Made by a program: the position numbers and the translations under genes | Part shown: positions 1 to 6,116 of the stretch, one piece after another | Numbering within the stretch: position 1 is the first letter of the stretch | Layout: each line of letters begins with the position of its first letter | NCBI GenBank assembly: GCA_019421865.1 | Contig: JAHZEL010000002.1 | Span: forward strand, 1 to 8,849 | Direction of reading: 5' to 3' | DNA: 8,849 nucleotides | Source of the DNA: Desulfovibrionaceae bacterium | GTDB taxonomy: Bacteria > Desulfobacterota > Desulfovibrionia > Desulfovibrionales > Desulfovibrionaceae | The notes under the pieces: generated by a model | What the model was told of the DNA's origin: nothing | What the model saw: the letters and a program-made list of their open reading frames with translations, nothing else | Database searches by the model: none

Positions 1-685
1 CATGCCCGGTCATGTCGAGAGATGTTTCCATCTGGTTGTACTCCGGATGGCCGGGCACTTCCGAGCGGTAAAGGTAATCCGTGCCGAGGTCGTACTCGTC
101 GAAAGCAGAGTAGGCTCCGAGGTGGCCGGGACCTGGAGAAGCAATACCGAGAGCGGCCAGATCGAGTATGAAGCCGCCGGCTGCGCCGTGAAGCGTGCCG
201 TCGGTCTGACCGGGGAGGACGCCGGTGGGGACAAAACCGCCAGCCCCACCGAGCTGGAGAGCGGCTCCGGGAACCGTCAATGTAGCGAAGGAGTCGCCCT
301 CCTCATGCTCACGCCCGCCCCTGGTGATCGTGATGGTATTCAGCGTGTTTTCATGTGGGCTGCGCACGTAAATTTCATAAGACTGCCCCCAGATATTGCT
401 GTTGCGAAAGCCGTCAGGGAGAAGATCGTCGTCAATCAGATTCTGGATGGAGATCTGGGGACCGGAAGAAGCCGTCGCGGAGGAGAGCAGGGTTTCAAAA
501 TTCCTTTTGACATAAGCGTTGGCGGCCTCGTTGACCTGACGCATCTGGTCCGCCGCCAGTCCCTGCTGGAAGGCGATGAAATTGGAACGCCAGAGGTCAT
601 AGACACTGGGCATGAGCACGGCGATGATCGCAAGGACGATCAGCATTTCAACGATAGTGAAACCGGATTGACGTGAGATTTTCAT
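1..685 (-). CDS. pilV: PilV-type minor/tip pilin (shufflon-type adhesin), 5' part only
   Basis: Starting at the ATG at 683-685, 228 codons are open down to the window edge; the 3' end is outside. The eight-residue leader MKISRQSG is followed by FTIVEMLIVLAIIAVLMPSV, a class III prepilin signal with Gly -1, Phe +1 and Glu +5. The next part follows the PilV constant region closely: GLAADQMRQVNEAANAYVKR, NFETLLSS, then NLIDDDLLPDGFRNSNIWGQ and ITITRGG, a glycine-rich middle (LQLGGAGGFVP), and, just at the edge, YLYRSEVPGH and YNQMETSLDMTGH. In R64 PilV such a constant region is joined to a C-terminal receptor-binding segment switched by the Rci recombinase. The protein should sit at the pilus tip and choose recipient cells. 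Translation is probably coupled to pilM, as no good binding site is visible. The track of long antisense openness over this gene is a shadow. Confidence 0.89.
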   Translation of the reverse strand, partial: MKISRQSGFTIVEMLIVLAIIAVLMPSVYDLWRSNFIAFQQGLAADQMRQVNEAANAYVKRNFETLLSSATASSGPQISIQNLIDDDLLPDGFRNSNIWGQSYEIYVRSPHENTLNTITITRGGREHEEGDSFATLTVPGAALQLGGAGGFVPTGVLPGQTDGTLHGAAGGFILDLAALGIASPGPGHLGAYSAFDEYDLGTDYLYRSEVPGHPEYNQMETSLDMTGH

Positions 686-1101
686 GGCAGGCTCACAATG
701 CTGACGACGTTGCCGGCAGGGATGGAGGCGGCTACGGCGATGCCGCTGGGAGACAGCCGGGAGTTCACATTTCTGCCGATCAGGACGGAATTGCCCATGA
801 GTTCCCTTATGGCGAAGACTTCATCCTGTGAGGCTTCTCCGTAGATGTAGCAGTAGCCACCCGAGATCCTGGCCTGCCAGTTCCGGATGGGCAGATAACC
901 AGTTGGGAGTTCAAGGGCATTAGCAGGCACAGAGGCGATGTCGGGATGGGTACGGACATAGTCGGAGACGGCGGTTCTGTAGATGCAGAAGTTCACGGCA
1001 AGGGCTCGTTCCGAATGGTTTAGGAGTGATGCCTGTGGTTCTACGAAACTGAACGTCGCGAGCAGTCCGAGGAGGATAGCGATGATGGCCAGAGGATACA
1101 T
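682..1101 (-). CDS. pilM: PilM family small pilus biogenesis protein
   Basis: This 139-residue protein has an N-terminal hydrophobic anchor at about 3-20 (PLAIIAILLGLLATFSFV) and a short soluble domain. The pattern resembles PilM of R64-type operons (R64 PilM is about 145 residues): FCIYRTAVSDYVRTHPDI, then LELPTGYLP, NWQARISGG, YIYG and a C-terminal IPAGNVVSIVSLP. The molecular role of PilM in these systems is poorly defined; an inner-membrane, periplasm-facing assembly factor is the best guess. Two cysteines, C39 and C84, might pair. It is unrelated to the actin-like PilM of type IVa pili. In R64 the gene lies near pilL and pilN, whereas here it sits between pilS and pilV. AGGA lies six bases before the ATG, and the stop overlaps the pilV start as ATGA. 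Confidence 0.8.
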   Translation of the reverse strand: MYPLAIIAILLGLLATFSFVEPQASLLNHSERALAVNFCIYRTAVSDYVRTHPDIASVPANALELPTGYLPIRNWQARISGGYCYIYGEASQDEVFAIRELMGNSVLIGRNVNSRLSPSGIAVAASIPAGNVVSIVSLP

Positions 1102-1107
1102 GAGCCG

Positions 1108-1111
1108 TCCT
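1108..1111 (-). promoter_or_regulatory. Ribosome-binding site of pilM
   Basis: AGGA lies six bases before the pilM ATG and eight bases after the foot of the pilS-pilM hairpin. The hairpin is therefore within the expected ribosome footprint and could reduce initiation at pilM. Confidence 0.55.
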
Positions 1112-1119
1112 ATAGGGGG

Positions 1120-1141
1120 CCGGGGAGGAAAACCTCCCCGG
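1120..1141 (-). promoter_or_regulatory. Strong stem-loop between pilS and pilM
   Basis: On the transcribed strand the arms CCGGGGAGG and CCTCCCCGG pair perfectly over nine base pairs, eight of them G-C, around a TTTT loop. The hairpin lies 14 bases after the pilS stop codon and 18 bases before the pilM start, in the only sizeable gap of the operon. No U-run follows (the next bases are CCCCCTATAGG), so it is not a canonical intrinsic terminator. Likely roles are protection of the pilS message from 3' exonucleases, partial attenuation of pilM and pilV, or both. Confidence 0.75.
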
Positions 1142-1155
1142 AGACAAGGGGATTT

Positions 1156-1668
1156 TTAGTGGGATTTGTAGACGATAGTATTTTCTGTTTCGCTGGTGCA
1201 TTGATCGGTCGTCACGATGGAACCGCGTTCGATTTCCGTCCCGTTGACGGTGACTTGCTCCCATGTGTCGAGCTGGAACGAGCCCAGCTTGATACATTCA
1301 CTTTGCGGAACCTGGGTGAGTTCAATCGTGAATGAGCGGCCATCATCGGCACTGGCGACGGTGACATCACCGTTCCATGCGTCGACAATGGCCGTGCCGT
1401 CTCCGTTGAGTAGGGTGGGAGGAACGGCCATAGCACTGATCAGCTCTTCATTGCTGATGGAGGCGTAAGAACGCACGTCCGTATAGGCATGCTGAATGTT
1501 AATGCGGAAGGCAGAGATAGATTGTTCAGTGGAACCTAGCTTGGCGGTTCCAAAGAGCCAGTCCGAGAGCTTTCCAGAGTTCATGACGATGAGTAGGCCG
1601 ACGGCCAGAACGATGAGGACTTCGACTACGGTGAAGCCGCGTTCGCTGCCTTTTAATTGTTTTTTCAT
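1156..1668 (-). CDS. pilS: PilS family prepilin, probable major pilin
   Basis: This 170-residue prepilin should be the main subunit of the fibre. The 11-residue basic leader MKKQLKGSERG is followed by FTVVEVLIVLAVGLLIVMN, with Gly at -1, Phe at +1 and Glu at +5. This is a class III signal for cleavage by a prepilin peptidase. The mature globular part shows the PilS-like pattern DAWNGDVTVASADDGRSFTI followed by SECIKL, and two cysteines, C125 and C157, can form the usual C-terminal disulfide loop. The ATG is preceded at nine bases by AGGAGGT, the strongest ribosome-binding sequence of the operon, consistent with high output of a structural subunit. It lies three bases after the pilR stop and is followed by a strong hairpin. 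Phe +1 and the short leader look more like type IVa pilins, but the gene context is type IVb. Confidence 0.91.
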   Translation of the reverse strand: MKKQLKGSERGFTVVEVLIVLAVGLLIVMNSGKLSDWLFGTAKLGSTEQSISAFRINIQHAYTDVRSYASISNEELISAMAVPPTLLNGDGTAIVDAWNGDVTVASADDGRSFTIELTQVPQSECIKLGSFQLDTWEQVTVNGTEIERGSIVTTDQCTSETENTIVYKSH

Positions 1669-1671
1669 GAC

Positions 1672-2766
1672 TTAATAACCTCCTATTCCGATAGCTATTT
1701 GTTGTTGAATGGATGTGATTCCCGTAACCATAAGGATAACGAGACCGCCAACCATTAGGATGCAGATGATGTTCAGGGCGCGAGCGGCCTGTACGATCAG
1801 GTTGATGCCGTCAGTGAGCCAGTCGGCTGCGATGGCGCGGATCTGTTCACCGAATCCCGGAAGGTTCGAGTATGCCTGGAGTTCTTCGACAAGTTCCGGA
1901 GAGGGCCAGCGCAATCCCGTTTTTTCGAGGGCATCGCCAAGATTTGAACCACGCCCGACATGGTTATTGATTCTGCGCAAAATGTTCCGCAGATAGGGGG
2001 TGGTGGAGCGATCGGCAAGCATGGCGGCGAGAATGTCCACGGGTTTTTGTCCCACGGACATGAGCGTGGCCACGGTGTGCAGCCATGAGACGCCGACAAG
2101 CAGACGGTAGACGGACCAGGGAGGTATCCTGTCCGCCCATTGTCTGCTGGTTCCCGCCCAGAGGGGCAGGGTGACGAAGATGAGGATTAAAGTGCCGACA
2201 AGGGCGAGGAGGGCTGCAAGTCCCGCAGAGGAATCCACGAAGCGGGAAATCCGGTACAGAATTGCGGCGGGTCCCTGCCAATGGGTAGGATCGGTGATAG
2301 CGGTCAGTTGGGGAATAATGACCACGGACATGGCGTAGAGGACCACGTTGACCAGGACGAAGAGAAAGGCCGGATAGGCCACGGCTCCGATGACGGCTCC
2401 AATGACTTTCCGTTTTGCCGCGAGGAGATCCGCAGCCAGCAGAAGACCTTCCGACAGCTTGCCGCCGATCTGGCTGGAGTGGATGAGCAGTATCTCTTCC
2501 GGAGTGGCCAGTCCGGTCAGAGCTTCGCTCATGCCCTTGCCTGCGGAGAGTCTGTCGCGCATGACGGCGTAGCATTGCGTGGAGAGAGAGCCGGCGGCAC
2601 GCGCCTGTTTGGTGAAGAGCCGCAGGCTTTCATCAATGGGCATACGGTGACGCTGATGCGTGGCGAGCTTGCGCCAGCAGCGTTCCCGTGTCTTTGAGCC
2701 GAAGGCCAGTCTGGCAAGTTTACGCTCAATGCCAGCAGGAAGACGGATTTCCGCATTCAGGTTCAT
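1672..2766 (-). CDS. pilR: PilR family inner-membrane platform protein (GspF/T2SSF type)
   Basis: From the ATG at 2764-2766 this is a 364-residue polytopic protein of the GspF/PilC/TadB type, the membrane platform with which the PilQ ATPase works. The two usual T2SSF repeats can be traced. The first is around 47-155, with the characteristic stretch ILLIHSSQIGGKLSEGLLLA followed by a membrane segment at 121-154. The second, around 225-350, begins SWLHTVATLMSVGQKPVDIL and ends in a hydrophobic helix at about 328-352. A further helix spans 182-204. The start is chosen because GGGAGGT lies just before this ATG and the ATG overlaps the pilQ stop as ATGA. An upstream in-frame ATG at 2779-2781 would add five residues but has no binding site and would place that site inside the gene. 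The last codons of pilR form the binding site of pilS. Confidence 0.94.
   Translation of the reverse strand: MNLNAEIRLPAGIERKLARLAFGSKTRERCWRKLATHQRHRMPIDESLRLFTKQARAAGSLSTQCYAVMRDRLSAGKGMSEALTGLATPEEILLIHSSQIGGKLSEGLLLAADLLAAKRKVIGAVIGAVAYPAFLFVLVNVVLYAMSVVIIPQLTAITDPTHWQGPAAILYRISRFVDSSAGLAALLALVGTLILIFVTLPLWAGTSRQWADRIPPWSVYRLLVGVSWLHTVATLMSVGQKPVDILAAMLADRSTTPYLRNILRRINNHVGRGSNLGDALEKTGLRWPSPELVEELQAYSNLPGFGEQIRAIAADWLTDGINLIVQAARALNIICILMVGGLVILMVTGITSIQQQIAIGIGGY
1678..1684 (-). promoter_or_regulatory. Strong ribosome-binding site of pilS
   Basis: AGGAGGT, a perfect anti-16S match, lies nine bases before the pilS ATG. It is formed by the last codons of pilR, just ahead of the TAA stop. 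It is the best Shine-Dalgarno sequence in the window, which fits a highly translated pilin. Confidence 0.85.
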
Positions 2767-4277
2767 GCGACCTCCCGCCATTCAAGGTCGAAGTCGAGAG
2801 TGACGCCCAGCCGTTCTTCGGCCAGAGCCGGATCGACTTCTCCGGCAAGGACGAGACTTCTGGCATGGGCGACGTGCGTCATGCCGTGCATCTCGTTGAG
2901 CCAGTACATCTGGGCATCCCGCAGAGAGCCCTTTTTCAGGATGGAGAGGAGCATGGTGGTAACGGGTACGACTTCCGCAGCTACGCGAAGGCCCGTGAGC
3001 CCCATGCCGGAGCAATGCTCGCATCCGTCGCCTTTCGTATAGATTTTGGCGAGTTCTGCGGTGTTAAAGAGTCTTTCGAGACGGTTTCTGAGCTGATACT
3101 GGAGGGAGGAAAGCTCCAGAGGCCGCTTACAGTGGGGACACAGGACCGGAACCAGACGCTGGTAAATCAAGCCGTTGAGAACGTTGTCTTCATAGAGATC
3201 CTCAAGGGGGACGCCCATCTCGCGCAGACGGGCGATGATGCCGAAGGCGCTGGAAGCGTGGAGGGTGGTCCAGACTCCATGCCCGGTAAGGGCGGCTTCA
3301 ATGGCGGCGGAAGCCAGTTCGATGTAGCGGATTTCGCCGATCATGATCACGTCCGGATCGGAACGCATGAGCCCCGCATTGGCGTTCACCATCTCCATTT
3401 TTCTGGCGTTTTCCACATCCGTGTTGGTGATGACGTTGCGTTGCTTTGTCCCTCTGATCACGTATTCCGCCGGATCTTCCAGCGTCATGTAGTTTCGAGT
3501 GGGGTTCTCCTCGGCCATTCCCTCCATGACGTGTTTAAGAAGTGTAGACTTGCCATGCCCGGTAGCTCCTGCGATGATTGAAAGTCCGGAACGTTCTGTG
3601 AATCTCCGGAGGAGCTGTTGCTGTTCCGGAAGATAACCAAGGGCTTCGACGCGCTGTTCCAGTGTCCCCTGGACTGATGTAGCGTCGTAAAGCAGGCGCA
3701 GAGCGACGAAGGTGCCGGGGTCTGGAATAAACGGACTGAGGATCGGCTCGGCGTGTAGACGGACGGCGAAGACCCCTTCAGGCAGGTACTCGCGCTTGGC
3801 GATGCGAGCGTCGTGTTGTTTCAGCGGGGAAAAGGTGGATTCTCCTCCGCCCTGAGAAATGTCGGACTGGAAAAGGGCAAAGATGAGAGCTTGCCCTTCA
3901 GTGCCGTTTAAAGTCTGAAACGGTTGCAACAGTCCCAGACGCCGGAGCTCAATGGTGGTGTATGGCCCCCAATAGGTGATGTGAATATCCGATGCGCGGA
4001 GGGTCCATGCCTTTCGCAGAAGATCGACTATGGCGTCGACCGTGGCGTTGATTGAGCCCTCTTTGTTGATGAAATGGACGCCGAATTTTTTTTCAAAGGC
4101 GCGGGGTGAGTACCAGCGGCATGGCACTACGGCGACGTCCATTTCACGGGAGTATCTGGCGAAAAGAGCGTCGAGCAAGGTGTCGCCTTTGAGCTCTTCC
4201 GAAGCGTGAAAGAAGCCGTCGCGCCAGATCAAGCGTTCCGAAAGGGCTGGAGGAATGGAAGGAACGTAAGTATCCAT
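2763..4277 (-). CDS. pilQ: PilQ family type IV pilus assembly ATPase (GspE/PulE superfamily)
   Basis: This 504-residue cytoplasmic ATPase should power pilus extension at the inner membrane together with PilR. An N-terminal part carries the family motif ASDIHI (95-100). The motor domain has Walker A GATGHGKST (237-245, K243), an Asp box LEDPAEY (E267, D268), Walker B DPDVIMIGEIR (E315) and a His box TGHGVWTTLHA (H333, H340). A zinc-binding tetracysteine module follows: CPHC (C380, C383) and CEHC (C419, C422). These are the marks of secretion/assembly ATPases rather than PilT-type retraction ATPases, which lack the cysteine module. The usual Asp after GEIR is Tyr here (residue 318). The ATG lies two bases after the pilP stop with only a weak upstream GGA. 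The end overlaps pilR by four bases (ATGA). This is not the secretin called PilQ in type IVa systems. Confidence 0.96.
   Translation of the reverse strand: MDTYVPSIPPALSERLIWRDGFFHASEELKGDTLLDALFARYSREMDVAVVPCRWYSPRAFEKKFGVHFINKEGSINATVDAIVDLLRKAWTLRASDIHITYWGPYTTIELRRLGLLQPFQTLNGTEGQALIFALFQSDISQGGGESTFSPLKQHDARIAKREYLPEGVFAVRLHAEPILSPFIPDPGTFVALRLLYDATSVQGTLEQRVEALGYLPEQQQLLRRFTERSGLSIIAGATGHGKSTLLKHVMEGMAEENPTRNYMTLEDPAEYVIRGTKQRNVITNTDVENARKMEMVNANAGLMRSDPDVIMIGEIRYIELASAAIEAALTGHGVWTTLHASSAFGIIARLREMGVPLEDLYEDNVLNGLIYQRLVPVLCPHCKRPLELSSLQYQLRNRLERLFNTAELAKIYTKGDGCEHCSGMGLTGLRVAAEVVPVTTMLLSILKKGSLRDAQMYWLNEMHGMTHVAHARSLVLAGEVDPALAEERLGVTLDFDLEWREVA
2770..2776 (-). promoter_or_regulatory. 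Ribosome-binding site that sets the pilR start
   Basis: GGGAGGT ends three bases before the ATG at 2764-2766, inside the end of pilQ. It favours this start over the in-frame ATG at 2779-2781, which has no such sequence upstream. The spacing is a little short. Confidence 0.75.
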
Positions 4278-4279
4278 GT

Positions 4280-4885
4280 TTACATCCAGGGTATTGCCGA
4301 ACCGTTGATGACGACGCGATCCCGCGTAATTGACTGAACCTTTCCAAAACCGGGAACGGTATCCCCCGTTTTGACGACATGACTCCCATCCTTGGTCCGG
4401 AGGGTGGCGCTCAAGTTTTCATTGGTGCCGCGCACAGCCATGACGACGATCCTGGTCGACTCCTTCTTTTCCGGCAGTCCGGGAACTCCGGCGGAAGGGG
4501 AGAGCTGCGGCAGGGTAATGGGTGAGGTCGGGATCGCTTCCTTTGGTTGCTGTAGTTCCCTGATCTTTGCATCGAGCTGTGCAAATTCCAGTTCCATCTT
4601 TTTAAGATCAGCACCGGCTTGGATACCTGTAAGAGTGCCGAGGTTGCCGGAATAAACCGTGCGGGGATCGAGTTCCGTAATGGGGGGAACTGCGACGCTA
4701 TCCTTCGGGGAAGGGCTGGGAGGTGCTGGTTTTGGAGCAGACGCCGTTTTAGGGGCAACCTTTTTAACCGGACGTTCGGACACCGATTTCTGCTCTGGAA
4801 AGAACTGAAAGGCAGCCGAACCGATCAGTGCGCAGCCGAGGACGGTCAGGACGGCGATCTGGGCCTTTTTCTTGTCAACGTGCAT
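4280..4885 (-). CDS. pilP: PilP family inner-membrane/periplasmic pilus protein
   Basis: From the preferred ATG at 4883-4885 this is a 201-residue protein. It has a short cytoplasmic tail, one transmembrane helix at about 9-30 (QIAVLTVLGCALIGSAAFQF), a Lys/Pro/Ala-rich linker at 39-69, a predicted coiled-coil at about 90-114 (DLKKMELEFAQLDAKIRELQ) and a C-terminal beta domain at about 144-201 (GSHVVKTGDTVPGFGKVQSI, then DRVVINGSAIPWM). That end resembles the GspC/PilP homology region, which in related machines contacts the secretin N domains, so a bridge from the inner membrane to PilN is likely. The start choice rests on GAGGTGA placed five bases before this ATG. The upstream in-frame GTG at 4892-4894 would give 204 residues but lies inside that binding site. 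The gene overlaps pilO by 11 bases and ends two bases before pilQ. Confidence 0.86.
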   Translation of the reverse strand: MHVDKKKAQIAVLTVLGCALIGSAAFQFFPEQKSVSERPVKKVAPKTASAPKPAPPSPSPKDSVAVPPITELDPRTVYSGNLGTLTGIQAGADLKKMELEFAQLDAKIRELQQPKEAIPTSPITLPQLSPSAGVPGLPEKKESTRIVVMAVRGTNENLSATLRTKDGSHVVKTGDTVPGFGKVQSITRDRVVINGSAIPWM

Positions 4886-6116
4886 AGAGTTCACCTCGTA
4901 TGGTCCAATTGTCGGAGTAGGAGATCTCCGTGACGATTAAGCCGGGAATTTCGGACAGGGCCTTTCCTAGGCTGACGTAATCGGCCATGAGAAAAGCGGG
5001 AACGTGATCCAGTTCAAAGGATGCTTTCACCCAGGGACAAGAAAGCGAGATCTTTTCGACCGTCTTTGTCTGGCGTTTGGCGAAGGCCAGCTTTTTGAGG
5101 TTCAGGCGGAAGTGCTGGGTGAGAGCGTAGAGCCTGCGTGCCGCGTCCTTTTGTGAAAGCAAGGAGGAAACGGATCGATTCGTCCCGGCAAGAGGAGACA
5201 GCGGCCTGGATGATGTCGCAATTTTCGGCTTTTGCGGGTCGAGCACCGCATTGAAGGGCAGGTACGTGTAGTCCGAAAGCGGCGTCTGCTGCCATGTGGC
5301 GGAAAGGGAAGCCCCTGAGCATCTCAGGCTGGAGAGTCCCCAGCCGTTCGCGGCCATAGGGAAACGGAACATCTCTGGAGCACACTGGTTGAGGAATGTT
5401 CCCGGCAGGGGGGCCTGCATCCATTTACTTGAAAAGTATCTTTCGGGATGCTCGGCCAGTTCTTTGGCCCTTTTTTCCTTGTTTTGTGTGAGGATGCGGG
5501 CCTGCTCCAAGGCTTCCTGAGCCGCCCGGTATTCGAGGGCAGAGTCGACGGCCCACCAGCCGAAGGCGAAGCCGACGGCTATGGCGGATGCCTTCAGAAA
5601 CTTGATGGTTGCTGTATCTTTCAGATACCCAAGGGCTGCCGGATCGTTCATAAAGGACGTCTTTGTCGGCTTTGTGTGAGCCAACAGAGCGTCGTCATTT
5701 GAAAAGGATTGAAGATCCGGGACGCCGAGAGAGTCTTGAACTGAAACGGCGACGTTTTCGGCATCTTCCTGATTGGTAAAGCAACGATCCGTCTGCCCGG
5801 AGATAATTCCTCTGCGAACGCCGATTACCCACCAGAAGGGTGTATCGTCATCCGCGTCGACGAAGGGAAAAACGTGGACGGCGTCAGGATACTTGTTCAG
5901 GACAAGCGTTGCGGCCAGAGAGCGGGCTCTCTTCCACGACTTGTTCCTTGAACGGGCCAGGGCGTACTGTTTTTCAAGTACGACGGATATATCGCACTTT
6001 TCGTCGTATCCTTCCGCTTCCAACACAAGTTCGGCGCGCTTCATGTCTTCCTTGAGCGGGAACCAGTCCAGACCGACGGCATAGGACTGCCCATTGACAA
6101 TTACACGGCGCATCAT
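4875..6116 (-). CDS. pilO: PilO family inner-membrane pilus assembly protein
   Basis: This 413-residue protein matches the pilin accessory protein PilO of thin-pilus operons (R64 PilO is of similar length). A cytoplasmic N-terminal region of about 170 residues is followed by one transmembrane helix at about 172-192 (FLKASAIAVGFAFGWWAV) and a short charged, probably coiled-coil stretch at 196-222. The rest is periplasmic, with two cysteines, C245 and C266, near NQCAPEMF and LRCSG that could form a disulfide, and a beta-rich end (IPGLIVTEISYSDNWTIRG). The role is inferred to be a structural link between the ATPase/platform and the PilN secretin. The start is the ATG at 6114-6116, which overlaps the pilN stop as TGATG and has GGAG eight bases upstream. 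A GTG three bases earlier would add one Met, and the next codon is also ATG. It is not homologous to PilO of type IVa pili despite the shared name. Confidence 0.88.
   Translation of the reverse strand: MMRRVIVNGQSYAVGLDWFPLKEDMKRAELVLEAEGYDEKCDISVVLEKQYALARSRNKSWKRARSLAATLVLNKYPDAVHVFPFVDADDDTPFWWVIGVRRGIISGQTDRCFTNQEDAENVAVSVQDSLGVPDLQSFSNDDALLAHTKPTKTSFMNDPAALGYLKDTATIKFLKASAIAVGFAFGWWAVDSALEYRAAQEALEQARILTQNKEKRAKELAEHPERYFSSKWMQAPLPGTFLNQCAPEMFRFPMAANGWGLSSLRCSGASLSATWQQTPLSDYTYLPFNAVLDPQKPKIATSSRPLSPLAGTNRSVSSLLSQKDAARRLYALTQHFRLNLKKLAFAKRQTKTVEKISLSCPWVKASFELDHVPAFLMADYVSLGKALSEIPGLIVTEISYSDNWTIRGELYAR
4891..4897 (-). promoter_or_regulatory. Ribosome-binding site that sets the pilP start
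   Basis: GAGGTGA lies five bases before the ATG at 4883-4885. The competing GTG codon at 4892-4894 is part of this site, so the ATG is the more plausible start. Confidence 0.75.

Noticed and set aside
2..676. A 224-codon open frame on the plus strand, antisense to pilV
   Set aside because: The minus-strand frame encodes a clear PilV with a prepilin signal. The plus-strand product has no recognisable domain and is explained by the codon bias of the opposite strand.
661..676. Partial match to the R64 shufflon recombination repeat (CAATCCGGT on the minus strand)
   Set aside because: Only about nine bases agree, there is no second copy in the visible pilV, and the bases simply encode the prepilin leader (QSG-F).
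1120..1141. Hairpin read as a rho-independent terminator
   Set aside because: No U-run follows the stem on either strand, and pilM and pilV continue in the same direction within 18 bases.
2688..3581. A 297-codon open frame on the plus strand, antisense to pilQ and pilR
   Set aside because: It crosses the junction of two well-supported genes, has no family signature, and its codons mirror the ATPase gene.
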